The position numbers and the translations under genes were made by a program. From Modicisalibacter radicis (GTDB lineage: Bacteria > Pseudomonadota > Gammaproteobacteria > Pseudomonadales > Halomonadaceae), in NCBI RefSeq assembly GCF_900961225.1, contig NZ_CAAHFN010000033.1, positions 1-64,000 of the forward strand: a stretch of 64,000 nucleotides of DNA, given 5' to 3'. The notes under the pieces are model-generated. The model made no database searches, was not told the DNA's origin, and saw only the letters and a program-made list of their open reading frames with translations. Positions 37,500 through 48,319 of the stretch are shown one piece after another (position 1 is the first letter of the stretch; every line of letters begins with the position of its first letter).

Positions 37500-38868
37500 G
37501 CCCGCCTTCCTCCTGCGCATGGCCGGCCTGCTCGAGCGCGGCGACTTCGACCAGACCGGTGAGATTGAAGCGCTCGGGAAGCTTGCCGGCCACCGCCCGT
37601 TCGACACGCTCGGCGATGGCGTCGAGGGTCACCCGATCCATCACCTCGCCGGCGAACGCCAGGGTCAGCAGGCCGCGCGCGGTCTGCTCGTCGAGCCCCC
37701 GGGTACGCAGCGCGAACACGGCCTCCTCGTCGAGCTGGCCGGTGGTCGCCCCGTGCGAGCACTTGACGTCGTCGGCGTAGATCTCGAGTTCGGGCTTGGT
37801 GTCGATCTCGGCGCGATCGGAGAGCAACAGGTTGGCATTGCTCTGGTCCGCCTCGATCTTCTGGCTGTCGCGCTTGACGACCACCTTGCCGTTGAACACG
37901 CCCCGCGCGCGATCGTCGAGGATCCCCTTGTAGTTCTCGTTGGAGATCGTGTGCGGCGCATTGTGATTGACCAGCGTGTGGTTATCGACGTGCTGGCGCC
38001 CCTGGGCGTAGAACAGCCCGTATAAGTGGGCCTCGGCGCCTTCGGCGTTCAGCTCGCTGACCAGATCGTTGCGCACCAGCGCCCCGCCCAGGTTGACGTT
38101 GAACGAGGTGAAGCGGCTGTCGCGCCCCTGGTCGACCTGCAGGCTGGTGACCAGCAGGTCGCCGAGCGGCGCTTCCTGAAGGTTGTAATGAGTGAGGATC
38201 GCGCCACGCTCGAGCAGCGCCTCGGCCACCACGTTGGTGAAATTGGCGGCGTCCGTCTCGCCGACGAAATGCTCGATCACCGTGGCCTCGCTGCGTGCAC
38301 CGGCCTGGATCAGCACCCGCGGGTGGCACATCACAGGTTCGGCATTGGCGCGCGACAGGAACTGCACGACGATCGGCGCCTCGACCACCGTTCCCGGGGC
38401 CAGGCGGATCACCGCGCCCTCCTCGGAAAACGCCGTGTTCAGGGCCGCGAACGGCGAGAAATCGACGCCGGTCAGCCGCCCCAGCACGCCACCCACGGCC
38501 TCGTGATTGTCGCTCAGCGCCTGCGACAGCGGCTCCACCGTGACGCCGGCGGGCAGCGCGGCGAGATCCGACAGCTCGGCGGAGAACACGCCGTCGACGA
38601 AGGTCAGGCGGATCGCCGAGGCCAGCGGCAGGGTCAACGCCGCCGCCTGGCCCGGCGAGAAGTCGGCATTGTCGGCCAGGGCGAAACGGCCCTGACTGAT
38701 TCGCCGCACGTCGGTGTACTTCCACTGCTCGTCACGCTTGGTGGGAAAGCCCAGCGCCTCGAAACGCGCGGCACCCGCCTGACGCCGCGCGGCTACCCAG
38801 GTCGGTTCGGCGTCACGCGCCTCGCCGCGCGCCGGTAGCCGCTCGAGAAAACTCTGTTCTTCACTCAT
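37483..38868 (-). CDS. sufD: Fe-S cluster assembly protein SufD
   Basis: A 461-residue beta-helix scaffold subunit. Conserved C-terminal features are LYGLFYAQGRQHVDNHTLVN, FNGKVVVKRDSQKIEADQSN and ADDVKCSHGATTGQLDEEAV, the last with the conserved Cys-x-His. With SufB and SufC it forms the SufBC2D scaffold. Its start overlaps the sufC stop by four bases (ATGA), and the ATG at 38868 (MSEEQSF) is preferred over an upstream in-frame codon. Confidence 0.95.
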   Translation of the reverse strand: MSEEQSFLERLPARGEARDAEPTWVAARRQAGAARFEALGFPTKRDEQWKYTDVRRISQGRFALADNADFSPGQAAALTLPLASAIRLTFVDGVFSAELSDLAALPAGVTVEPLSQALSDNHEAVGGVLGRLTGVDFSPFAALNTAFSEEGAVIRLAPGTVVEAPIVVQFLSRANAEPVMCHPRVLIQAGARSEATVIEHFVGETDAANFTNVVAEALLERGAILTHYNLQEAPLGDLLVTSLQVDQGRDSRFTSFNVNLGGALVRNDLVSELNAEGAEAHLYGLFYAQGRQHVDNHTLVNHNAPHTISNENYKGILDDRARGVFNGKVVVKRDSQKIEADQSNANLLLSDRAEIDTKPELEIYADDVKCSHGATTGQLDEEAVFALRTRGLDEQTARGLLTLAFAGEVMDRVTLDAIAERVERAVAGKLPERFNLTGLVEVAALEQAGHAQEEGGHDRDG

Positions 38869-39617
38869 GCTGCGGACTCCTCCACGACCCATTCGTAGCC
38901 ACGCGATTCGAGTTCCAGGGCCAGGTTCTTGTCGCCGGACTTGACGATACGACCGTCCACCAGCACATGCACCTTGTCGGGCGTGATGTAATCGAGCAGG
39001 CGCTGATAGTGGGTGACCATCAGGATCGCGCGGTCGGCTTGGCGTAGCGAGTTGACGCCCTCGGCGACGATCTTCATGGCATCGATGTCGAGTCCCGAGT
39101 CGATCTCGTCGAGCATCGCCAGCTTGGGCTCGAGGATCAGCATCTGCAGGATCTCGTTACGCTTCTTCTCGCCGCCCGAGAAGCCCTCGTTGACGGCGCG
39201 CTGCAGGAAGCTGGGATCCATCTTCATGTAGGCCAGCTTTTCCTTGACCAGCTTCATGAACTCCGGCGCCGGCATCTCGCCTTCACCACGCGCCGCACGC
39301 TGGGCATTGAGCGCCGCCTTGAGCAGGTAGATGTTCTTGACCCCGGGGATCTCCACCGGGTACTGGAAGCCCATCAGCAACCCGGCCTGGGCCCGCTCCT
39401 CGATCTCCATGTCGAGCACGTCGCGGCCCTCGAAAGTGATCGTGCCCGAGGTGACTTCGTAGCCGTCCTTGCCGGCGATCACCGCCGACAGGGTCGACTT
39501 GCCGGCACCGTTGGGGCCCATGATCGCATGGACCTCGCCGGGAAGAATCGTCAGCGAGAGTCCCTTGAGGATTTCCGAGCCTTCCACGCAGACGTGCAGA
39601 TCTTTGACTTCGAGCAT
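38865..39617 (-). CDS. sufC: Fe-S cluster assembly ATPase SufC
   Basis: A 250-residue ABC-type ATPase of the SufBCD scaffold. Walker A is GPNGAGKST, the signature FSGGEKKRNEI, and Walker B LAMLDEIDSGLD followed by VTHYQRLLDYITPD. Length is typical. It lies 103 bp after sufB and overlaps sufD by four bases. Confidence 0.96.
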   Translation of the reverse strand: MLEVKDLHVCVEGSEILKGLSLTILPGEVHAIMGPNGAGKSTLSAVIAGKDGYEVTSGTITFEGRDVLDMEIEERAQAGLLMGFQYPVEIPGVKNIYLLKAALNAQRAARGEGEMPAPEFMKLVKEKLAYMKMDPSFLQRAVNEGFSGGEKKRNEILQMLILEPKLAMLDEIDSGLDIDAMKIVAEGVNSLRQADRAILMVTHYQRLLDYITPDKVHVLVDGRIVKSGDKNLALELESRGYEWVVEESAA

Positions 39618-39720
39618 GTGTTGCCACCTTGAATCTGGGTTCGAGCCGCCTCGGCGACTCCGCTAAACTTGTGCGCCTTGCGGGTATCCAGGCGCGTCAT
39701 GATCGAGCGCAACGGCGCCT

Positions 39721-41163
<1,443 letters not shown>

Positions 41164-41219
41164 GGTCTTCCCCTCCGGGCGGTCTGCTGTTAAGCCCTGT
41201 TCAAGCGTTGATAGGCGTG

Positions 41220-41687
41220 TCAGCTTTCGGCCGAAGCCGCCAGCGTCACGCTCTGTATGGGTAGCTGCACGGGTAACTTGATTGGTGTGGTCTGCGCCAG
41301 GTGTGCCAGACTGACGCTATCGAGCAGCGTCTGGACGCCCAGCGTGACACGCTGCCAGTTGTCGGCGACACTGCAATTGCCCAGCAACTCGCAATCGCCG
41401 TCGATCTGACTGCATTCGGTCATTGCCACCGGCCCCTCGATGGCCGCGATGATGTCCCTGGCCGATATCTGCGAGGGCGCGCGCGCCAGGCGATAGCCGC
41501 CCTGGGCCCCTCGCCGCGAAACCAGCAAACCGGCGCGCACCAGCATCTTCAGAGTCTTGCTGACCGTCGGGCGCGGCAACTGGACTGCTTCAGCAAGCTC
41601 CGTAGCGGCATACGCCCGATCCGGGTGGCGCGCTATCTGCGCCATCACCACGGCCGCATAGTCGGTCAGCTTCGACAGCTTCAGCAT
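41220..41687 (-). CDS. sufR: SUF-system Rrf2-family regulator with Fe-S ligand cysteines
   Basis: A 155-residue Rrf2/IscR-type regulator: winged helix [18 protein letters not shown] and [20 protein letters not shown], then three cysteines at about 92, 99 and 105 ([15 protein letters not shown]) spaced as in IscR for a [2Fe-2S] cluster. It heads the suf operon and presumably senses cluster status, autoregulating through the promoter just upstream. The name SufR is used for proteins of this position; it is not the cyanobacterial DeoR-type SufR. Confidence 0.9.
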   Translation of the reverse strand: MLKLSKLTDYAAVVMAQIARHPDRAYAATELAEAVQLPRPTVSKTLKMLVRAGLLVSRRGAQGGYRLARAPSQISARDIIAAIEGPVAMTECSQIDGDCELLGNCSVADNWQRVTLGVQTLLDSVSLAHLAQTTPIKLPVQLPIQSVTLAASAES

Positions 41688-41721
41688 TGCTGCTCCCCAG
41701 CTTGTTCAGCGATTGCGTACC

Positions 41722-41751
41722 ATTTTAGTCCTATATGGCCCTACCTGTGAA
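41722..41751 (-). promoter_or_regulatory. Promoter and possible IscR-like operator of the suf operon
   Basis: On the minus strand TTCACA and TAAAAT lie 18 bp apart, each one mismatch from consensus, placing the transcript start about 27 bases before the regulator's ATG. The -10 is embedded in ATAGGACTAAAATGG, which resembles the GACTAwww half of IscR type-1 sites. This fits negative autoregulation. Confidence 0.5.
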
Positions 41752-41771
41752 GCCATGGCCGTTATCGGGTA

Positions 41772-41794
41772 TTTTCGAACAGTGTATTCGAAAA
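41772..41794. promoter_or_regulatory. Perfect palindrome upstream of the polysaccharide cluster
   Basis: TTTTCGAA-N7-TTCGAAAA, two perfect 8-bp arms, lies 17 bp upstream of a candidate -35 for ugd. It is followed by A residues, not T on the plus strand, so it is not a terminator. It is a good candidate binding site for an activator or repressor of the exopolysaccharide genes; the 408-bp gap around it contains no gene. Confidence 0.55.
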
Positions 41795-41810
41795 AAACCA
41801 AAGCCAGGTT

Positions 41811-41839
41811 TTGACGTCGGGGCCTGCATTTCCTAGGCT
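41811..41839 (+). promoter_or_regulatory. Candidate promoter of ugd and the polysaccharide cluster
   Basis: TTGACG (41811-41816) is followed at 17 bp by TAGGCT, a weak -10. A weak -10 next to a strong palindrome is typical of an activator-dependent promoter. Downstream lie further dyads (GTAAC-N6-GTTAC at 41847-41862; CGGATG-ctcg-CATCCG near 41970) in a leader of about 250 nt. No better promoter was found by eye. Confidence 0.35.
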
Positions 41840-42095
41840 AGAGACCGTAACGTCTGGGTTACAAAATATTACCCAGCTAAATTAGAAGAACTGGCATGCC
41901 GGTTGAATCGATAACCGACCTCGATCGCCGGTAGCCAGTCAGAGGTTCAGCAGTACGTCGGCACTGCCCGGATGCTCGCATCCGAAAAAACGGATAGACA
42001 GACTGCCTGACGCATTCGCTCGACTATCGGTAGGCGCAATACAAGCCATCCGATCGCCAGCGAACATCGATAAAACACCATGGAGGGGTGATTGA

Positions 42096-43445
42096 ATGAA
42101 GATAACCATCTTCGGATCCGGTTATGTAGGCCTAGTGACCGGAACCTGCCTGGCCGACGTTGGCCATGAAGTCGTCTGTGTCGACGTCGATGCCGACAAG
42201 GTAGCCCGACTCAACAACGGCGAAGTCCCCATCTACGAGCCCGGGCTCGAGCCGATGATCGCCGCCAACATGCGTGCCGGGCGACTGCGCTTCACCACCG
42301 ATGCCGCCGAGGCCGTTGCCTTCGGCAGGCTGCAGTTCATCGCCGTTGGCACCCCTTCCGACGAGGATGGCAGCGCCGACCTCAAGTATGTGCTCAAGGT
42401 CGCCGAGACCATCGCCCAGCACATGCAGGAGCCCAAGGTCATCGTCGACAAGTCCACCGTGCCGGTGGGCACCGCCGACAGGGTCACCGAAACCGTTCAG
42501 CGCGTACTCGACGAACGGGGCGCCGACCTGGCCTTCGATGTCTGCTCCAACCCCGAATTCCTCAAGGAGGGGGCCGCCGTCCAGGACTTCTCCCAGGGCG
42601 CGCGCATCATCGTGGGCACCGATTCCGAGCGCGTCGTCAAGGCGATGCGCGAGTGCTACGCGCCATACAACCGCAACCATGAAAAGCTGATGTTCATGGA
42701 CGTGCGCAGCGCCGAGCTGACCAAGTATGCGGCCAATGCCATGCTCGCGACCAAGATCAGCTTCATGAACGAGATTTCCAACCTGGCTGAGAGCCTCGGC
42801 GCCGACATCGAGGATGTACGCCACGGCATCGGTAGCGACCCGCGTATCGGCTATCACTTCATCTACCCCGGCTGCGGCTATGGCGGTTCGTGTTTCCCCA
42901 AGGACGTTCAGGCCCTTGGCCGCACCGCTGCGGATATCGGCTACGAAGCCGAACTCCTGAGCGCCGTCGAGGCCGTCAACAAGCGCCAGAAGAGCAAGCT
43001 GTTCCAGAAGCTCGAGCAGGCTTTCGACGGCGACCTCGCCGGCAAGACCATCGCGCTGTGGGGGCTGGCCTTCAAGCCCAACACCGACGACATGCGCGAG
43101 GCGCCGAGCCGTACGCTGATGGAAGCCCTGTGGGCAGCCGGCGCCCGGGTACAGGCTTTCGACCCCGAGGCAGCCGACGAATGCCGTCGTATCTACGGCG
43201 AGCGCGACGACCTCACCCATTGCGAGCGCCGCGACGACGCCCTCGAAGGCGCCGATGCCTTGGTGATCTGTACCGAATGGAAGGCTTTCCGCGCCGTGGA
43301 TTTCGAACGTATCGCCGCCACGCTGCGCACTCCGGTCATCGTCGATGGCCGCAACCTCTTCGATCCGCAGAGCGTCAAATCCGCCGGGCTGCTGTACTTC
43401 GCCATGGGCCGCGGCGACTCGCTGAAGCAGCGCAAGGCAGCTTGA
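42096..43445 (+). CDS. ugd: UDP-glucose 6-dehydrogenase
   Basis: A 449-residue nucleotide-sugar dehydrogenase. It has the Rossmann start [52 protein letters not shown] and the active-site [17 protein letters not shown] with catalytic Cys near residue 266. These features match UDP-glucose dehydrogenases (TuaD/Ugd type) better than GDP-mannose dehydrogenase AlgD, which reads GGSCLPKD. It oxidises UDP-glucose to UDP-glucuronate. It is the first gene of the polysaccharide cluster, 210 bp before the polymerase gene, so the polymer is expected to draw on UDP-glucuronate. Confidence 0.9.
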   Translation: MKITIFGSGYVGLVTGTCLADVGHEVVCVDVDADKVARLNNGEVPIYEPGLEPMIAANMRAGRLRFTTDAAEAVAFGRLQFIAVGTPSDEDGSADLKYVLKVAETIAQHMQEPKVIVDKSTVPVGTADRVTETVQRVLDERGADLAFDVCSNPEFLKEGAAVQDFSQGARIIVGTDSERVVKAMRECYAPYNRNHEKLMFMDVRSAELTKYAANAMLATKISFMNEISNLAESLGADIEDVRHGIGSDPRIGYHFIYPGCGYGGSCFPKDVQALGRTAADIGYEAELLSAVEAVNKRQKSKLFQKLEQAFDGDLAGKTIALWGLAFKPNTDDMREAPSRTLMEALWAAGARVQAFDPEAADECRRIYGERDDLTHCERRDDALEGADALVICTEWKAFRAVDFERIAATLRTPVIVDGRNLFDPQSVKSAGLLYFAMGRGDSLKQRKAA

Positions 43446-43655
43446 TGGTTGTCGTGTCCTGCCCCGCCGTTGCCAACCGACCGCGATCAAACCCGGCAGA
43501 CCCGCTCCTCGAAGGTCGCAGGGGCTGATACGGGCAGGACCCTCCAGCCCCCGGGGAGAGCCAAGGATGCGCGCGTCCCCGGTGGGTCAATCAAGCGCAG
43601 CAATGCCATTGCGAATCGTCCTTAAGCTGCCATCGACACTCCTGGAAGGATTGCC

Positions 43656-45590
43656 ATGTCGCCGAGCAAACACGGCAAGCGCTCGACAGCCAGTCGCATA
43701 ACTGAGCTGACGACCCTGCTGTTCATCATTTCGCTTTTGGTGGTGCTCGTTTTCGAGCTGCCTCCCGAGGTCTTCTCGCCCGGGTCCAAGAGCTTCATTC
43801 TCGCCATCGGCCTGATCGGTGCCTGGCGTTATTCCTGGTGGTTCACCCATGTCCTGCGCTCGCTCTGGTTCAACAAGCGGGTCTTTCCGCGGTTGCGTCG
43901 AGAAGCGGACATTGCCGGCGCCACCGAACGTCCCGATGCACTCTATGTACTGTGCACCTCGTTTCGTATCGAGCCCGAAGTGTCGTTTTCCGTATACGAT
44001 GCCTTGGTTCGCGAAGCGCGCGACTATGGGGTACCCACGACCATCTTCGCGGCCATTTCCGATCGCAGCGACATCGACGTCATCGATCACGTGATGGCGG
44101 AAAATGACTGGCCAGCCAATGTCGAGGTCAGCTACATGTTCCAGAAAGGCGATGGCAAGCGCTCGGCCATGGCCGAAGTGCTGCGCGCGATCTCGCGCCG
44201 CATGCCCAGCCATCGCTCCTTGATGATCACCATGGACGGCGATATCGAAGTCGAACCCGGCACGCTGTCGCGCTCATTGTCGTTCTTCTTCTCGCAACCC
44301 GAGCTTGGTGCGCTGACCACCAACAACCGGGCCATGGTCGACGGTGACGACGTGACCAAGGAGTGGTACGACCTGCGCTACGCCCAGCGTCATCTGATGA
44401 TGAGCTCGATGGCGGTTTCCGAGCGACTGCTGGTGTTGACCGGCCGCTACAGCGCCTTTCGCGCCGAACTCGCCACCAACCCCGAATTCATCGAACTCGT
44501 CGAGAACGACCATGTCGAGCATTGGCGCTTCGGGAACTTCAAGTTCCTGTCGGGCGATGACAAGTCGACCTGGTACTGGCTGATCAAGAACAACTGGAAA
44601 ATGCTCTACGTACCGGACGTCTACGTGTCCGGCTTCGAGGAGCTACCCGACAAGAACCGCTTCTTCAAGTCGTCGCTGGACCTGATGCGTCGCTGGTTCG
44701 GCAACATGCTGCGCACCAGCGGGCGTGCCATCGCCCTGGGTCCGAAGAGCATGGGGCTTTTCACCTGGTGGAGCCTGGTCGACCAGCGCCTGTCGATGTG
44801 GACGACGCTGATCGGGCCTACGGTGGCCATCATGCTGACGCTGTTCGTGCGCCCCTCGTTCATTTTCGCCTACCTGTTGTGGATCTTCTTCACTCGCAGC
44901 ATCGCTTCCTGTGTGCTGGCCATGCAGCACGGACGCTTTAGCCTGCTATGGGTGCCATTGCTCTACTACAACCAGGTCTCCGGGGCACTGCTCAAGACTT
45001 ACGTCAGCTTCCGATTCAACCGCCAGTCCTGGTCGCGTCAGGGGATCTCCGCCGGCGAACCGGACGACCCGAAGGCGGTCAGGCGCCAACGGCGCATGAG
45101 CCATTTCATGCACAGCGTGTACCTCGGCAGCATGCTGCTGGCCCTCGCCATCTTCGTCGGCGTGGTCGCACCGCCCGATCAGACCTCGCTGGCCATCATG
45201 CAAGACCAAAGCCAGCAGATCGACGGCACGGGTCAGAGCGGTGTCGACGACGATGGCGACTGGCTTGCACTGGCTTTGGCCGACGCCCCGCAAGGGACGC
45301 ACGTGCAATTACCCGCCGGCAAGCTGCACGTCGGCTCGCAGCTCACCGAAAAGCTTTTCGAGTTGGGCGAAGTGCGGACACAACAGCTTCGCGGGCATGG
45401 CGGTGACCGCCCGACCGTGATGCAGTTCAGCCCCGCCCTCGCCGAAGGCCTGCACGACGAAGGCGGTCGGACCCTGACCGACGTTGGGCAGTTCCATTGC
45501 AGCCGACAAGCCCCCTGTGAGCTGGAAACCATGCTTGGCGCAGTCACCCTGACTGACATGGAAGTCAGGCTCGCGTCCCGTCAGGACTGA
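43656..45590 (+). CDS. Alg8-like GT2 polysaccharide polymerase with a C-terminal extension
   Basis: A 644-residue membrane glycosyltransferase. Residues 1-504 follow Pseudomonas Alg8: AIGLIGAWRYSWWFTHVLRS, YVLCTSFRIEPEVS, TMDGDIEVE (DxD near 194-196), GALTTNNRAMVDGDDVTKEW, GNFKFLSGDDKSTWYWL, LMRRWFGNMLRTSGRA (near 347) and VPLLYYNQVSGALLKTYVSF. Alg8 is about 494 residues; here 140 extra residues follow the last helix. They contain THVQLPAGKLHVGSQLTEKL and LRGHGGDRPTVMQFS, like the first turns of a parallel beta-helix. GGAAGGATTGCC precedes the ATG. It probably polymerises uronate from UDP-glucuronate at the inner membrane. Confidence 0.88.
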   Translation: MSPSKHGKRSTASRITELTTLLFIISLLVVLVFELPPEVFSPGSKSFILAIGLIGAWRYSWWFTHVLRSLWFNKRVFPRLRREADIAGATERPDALYVLCTSFRIEPEVSFSVYDALVREARDYGVPTTIFAAISDRSDIDVIDHVMAENDWPANVEVSYMFQKGDGKRSAMAEVLRAISRRMPSHRSLMITMDGDIEVEPGTLSRSLSFFFSQPELGALTTNNRAMVDGDDVTKEWYDLRYAQRHLMMSSMAVSERLLVLTGRYSAFRAELATNPEFIELVENDHVEHWRFGNFKFLSGDDKSTWYWLIKNNWKMLYVPDVYVSGFEELPDKNRFFKSSLDLMRRWFGNMLRTSGRAIALGPKSMGLFTWWSLVDQRLSMWTTLIGPTVAIMLTLFVRPSFIFAYLLWIFFTRSIASCVLAMQHGRFSLLWVPLLYYNQVSGALLKTYVSFRFNRQSWSRQGISAGEPDDPKAVRRQRRMSHFMHSVYLGSMLLALAIFVGVVAPPDQTSLAIMQDQSQQIDGTGQSGVDDDGDWLALALADAPQGTHVQLPAGKLHVGSQLTEKLFELGEVRTQQLRGHGGDRPTVMQFSPALAEGLHDEGGRTLTDVGQFHCSRQAPCELETMLGAVTLTDMEVRLASRQD

Positions 45591-45625
45591 AAACACGGAC
45601 ACGACCCGGACAAGGAGAAACGATT

Positions 45626-47191
45626 ATGAGCGATGACCACTCTCGCGATCCCAACAGAAAAGAACCAACGCTGGACGGGCCTGGCCACGAACGAGACCGG
45701 CCAGCACGCACCGACCACGAACAAGCCTCCCAGCCAAGCGAGTCGCATGACGAGCATGTCGCACGTGACGGCCAGTTGAGCCATGAACGCCGCGATGAAC
45801 GTCGTCACGTTCGTGTCGCCATACCTTTCCAGGTCCGCTTCGAGGACGATACCACCCTCTCCGGGCATGACCTGTCGCTGGGTGGCTTCTCGGTCTACAG
45901 CGACAAGCCAATCGAAGAGGGCAAGGTGGTTTCGGCATCGCTGCTGCTGATGGCCGGTGCCGCGGAGCTCATCGTGCCCGTCGATGCCAAGGTACTGCGC
46001 GACGAAGGTCGCCGGCGCGACAAGCAATATGAGATAGCCTTCGAGATAACCAAGATTGCAAGGCGGCATCGCGAGCTGCTGCGGCGGGTCATCCGCGCGC
46101 ATCTCAGCGGCAACCACGCCTCGGTGGAAAGCCTGGTCGCTACCGAGGACCCACAGACCCCGCGCAAGCGCAAGTCCAGTAGTGCCGCTCATCATCAGCC
46201 CCGCCAGCGCAAGCCCTGGGGGCGTTATCTGGCACTGACGCTGGCTGCATTGACCTTGCTGGCGGTCCTCACCGCCACGGCCTATCGCAACTTCATGCTG
46301 ATCGAGCCCGATTTCGCCGCCGTCACCGCCCCGCGCATCGATATCCTTTCCCCCGGCGCCGGCCAGCTCAGCGATCACTCGCTGCAACCCGGCGACCGGG
46401 TGGAGCGCGACCAGCAACTCGCCCGGGTCAACAACAGCGATCTGCAGACGGATCTGATCCAGGCCAGAGCGGCGCACGACTACAACTCCCGGCTGATCGA
46501 GAACATGCGTGAACGCCTCGAGAACTCGGACGCCCAACAGATCAGCATGGCCCAGTCGACCACCCCGTCGAACGGTCGCCCGCCGAGCTATGAAACCGTA
46601 TCGCCGGAAGTCGCCGAGATCCGCATCAAGCAGTTCATTCAGGCTCGGGACTACGAGCAATCCCGGGTCGATGCGCTCGAGGCGCGAGCATCCGCCAATG
46701 CTCTCTACAGTCCGTGTGACTGCGTCGTGGCCTGGGCGCTGGGCAGCGGCGGCGGCACCTTCATCAACAAGGGCGATCGGCTCATGACGCTGATTCGCAC
46801 CGGCGAGAACGACATCATGGTCGAGGCACTGGTGCACATGGATCAGATCAGCGACATCGAACCGCATCAGGTCGCCTATGTCGCCCTGCCCAACGCCTCC
46901 GAGCCGATCGAGGCACGCGTTCGCTCGGTCGCACTGGATGTCGAGCGCCAGCCACGCGCCGGTTTCCCCGAATGGGTGCGCCAGGAGCAAAACGTCGCTA
47001 GCGTGCTGCTGGTGCCCGAGGATCCCCTGGACGCCAGCGATGTCGGCAAGCCCGTCGATGTGCGCTTCTCCGAAGCGCCAATCATCGACGGCATGGCCGA
47101 ATGGATCTGGCAAGGCGGTCGCGCCGTCGCCCAGACTGTCGGCGACTGGTTCGACTCGGCACTGGCCAAGGCTTCCAGCCTGACGGGCTGA
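45626..47191 (+). CDS. Alg44-like PilZ/HlyD co-polymerase
   Basis: A 521-residue protein. A variable, charged N-terminus (1-55) precedes a PilZ domain with both c-di-GMP motifs: RRHVR (59-63) and DLSLGG (82-87). After a basic linker comes one membrane helix (about 193-215) and a periplasmic HlyD-like barrel and hairpin (PRIDILSPGAGQLSDHSLQP; SANALYSPCDCVVAWALGSG). Alg44 (389 residues) uses the same order to activate Alg8 on binding c-di-GMP. It starts 36 bp after the polymerase gene with AAGGAGA upstream, so a polymerase/co-polymerase pair is expected. Confidence 0.88.
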   Translation: MSDDHSRDPNRKEPTLDGPGHERDRPARTDHEQASQPSESHDEHVARDGQLSHERRDERRHVRVAIPFQVRFEDDTTLSGHDLSLGGFSVYSDKPIEEGKVVSASLLLMAGAAELIVPVDAKVLRDEGRRRDKQYEIAFEITKIARRHRELLRRVIRAHLSGNHASVESLVATEDPQTPRKRKSSSAAHHQPRQRKPWGRYLALTLAALTLLAVLTATAYRNFMLIEPDFAAVTAPRIDILSPGAGQLSDHSLQPGDRVERDQQLARVNNSDLQTDLIQARAAHDYNSRLIENMRERLENSDAQQISMAQSTTPSNGRPPSYETVSPEVAEIRIKQFIQARDYEQSRVDALEARASANALYSPCDCVVAWALGSGGGTFINKGDRLMTLIRTGENDIMVEALVHMDQISDIEPHQVAYVALPNASEPIEARVRSVALDVERQPRAGFPEWVRQEQNVASVLLVPEDPLDASDVGKPVDVRFSEAPIIDGMAEWIWQGGRAVAQTVGDWFDSALAKASSLTG

Positions 47192-47291
47192 GGCAACCCA
47201 CGGTATTCGCAAGCAGTAGTCGCCTGCCGGGCTGGTACATCACGGATCGACCAGCCTGGCGCTACATTTCAATCACCTGGAGGACATGGCG

Positions 47292-48221
47292 ATGCTACGG
47301 AATCAAACGCTCCCCGCTCATGTGCCCGATACCCAACACCGCGGACGAATGCTCGGCCCACTCCTGTTCAGCCTTGCGCTGAGTGGCGCGCTGGCGCTTC
47401 CGGCCTCGGCTGACGACGAGAGCGACACGGATGCCTCGCTCTCGGTGCCCGCGGTCTCTGCCTGTTCCGAACGCTACCCGCTGGTCGCCTCGCCCGAACC
47501 GCATGGCGGCGGACACGGCGACATGGAGCAAGTCATCGAAGCCAGCTATTCGGCCAAGAAACATTGGGGGCTGGACAAGAACGTCTCGCTACTGTCGACC
47601 CAGGAGAGCGGTCTCGGCGAACCCGCATTTCGCGTGACGTACCCTGAAGGAACCTCGGCCCCCAGCGATACCGAGGAGGGCGGTGCAGGCTTTTATGCCA
47701 AGTTCGACCGGCTGCATGGTGCCGAGCGTGCCTGTCTCAAGTATCAAGTGCGTTTCGAAGAGGGCTTCGAGTTCGTCAAGGGTGGCAAGTTGCCCGGCCT
47801 CTATGGCGGTAACGCACCCAGTGGCGGCGATGAGGTTTCGGGCAAGGATGGCTTCTCGATGCGCTTCATGTGGCGCAAGGAGGGCCAGGGCGAGCTCTAC
47901 GAATACGTCGCCAACAAGGATAGCGACTATGGTGACTCGGTAGGACGCGGCAAATGGACCTTCCCGACCGGCGAATGGATCACCCTCGAACAGGAAATCA
48001 TCCTCAATGACCCCGAGCGCGACAACGGCATTGCCCGGGTCTGGATCGACGGCGAGCCCATTCTCGAACAGCACGGCATCGTCTACCGGACGACCGATGA
48101 CTTGAGCGTGGACGGAGTCATGTTCTCCACCTTCTTCGGTGGACACGGTGAAGACTGGCGCACCCCACGAGACCAGGTCGCCGACTTCGGCGCGTTCGAA
48201 GTTTTCGCCCCCGAGCCTTGA
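47292..48221 (+). CDS. Secreted PL14/PL20-type polysaccharide lyase
   Basis: A 309-residue exported protein. The ATG at 47292 is used because GGAGG is eight bases upstream; an ATG at 47286 is too close to it. The signal peptide ends near ALPASA-DD (40). The core YQVRFEEGFEFVKGGKLPGL then YGG, GFSMRFMWRKEGQGELYEYV and GVMFSTFFGGHGEDW is the jelly-roll signature of PL14 alginate/glucuronan lyases and resembles PL20 glucuronan lyase. This is not the AlgL fold. It probably trims or degrades the polymer in the periplasm or outside. Activity on glucuronan rather than alginate is inference. Confidence 0.8.
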   Translation: MLRNQTLPAHVPDTQHRGRMLGPLLFSLALSGALALPASADDESDTDASLSVPAVSACSERYPLVASPEPHGGGHGDMEQVIEASYSAKKHWGLDKNVSLLSTQESGLGEPAFRVTYPEGTSAPSDTEEGGAGFYAKFDRLHGAERACLKYQVRFEEGFEFVKGGKLPGLYGGNAPSGGDEVSGKDGFSMRFMWRKEGQGELYEYVANKDSDYGDSVGRGKWTFPTGEWITLEQEIILNDPERDNGIARVWIDGEPILEQHGIVYRTTDDLSVDGVMFSTFFGGHGEDWRTPRDQVADFGAFEVFAPEP

Positions 48222-48319
48222 ACGGTTCGGCACTGGCCCGCTTGCCATACCGGCGGGCTCACTCTGGAAGCGCCACTTGGCACTGGCCGCCCGAATCAGG
48301 CAATCAGGAAAGACTATCG

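Noticed and set aside
41892-41906. Sigma-54-like TGGCATGCCGGTTGA upstream of ugd
   Set aside because: The nearly invariant GC of the -12 element is GA here and no activator gene is adjacent; kept only as a weak curiosity.
42096-43445. First cluster gene as algD (GDP-mannose 6-dehydrogenase)
   Set aside because: Active-site and surrounding motifs ([33 protein letters not shown]) fit UDP-glucose dehydrogenase; AlgD has GGSCLPKD and different flanks.
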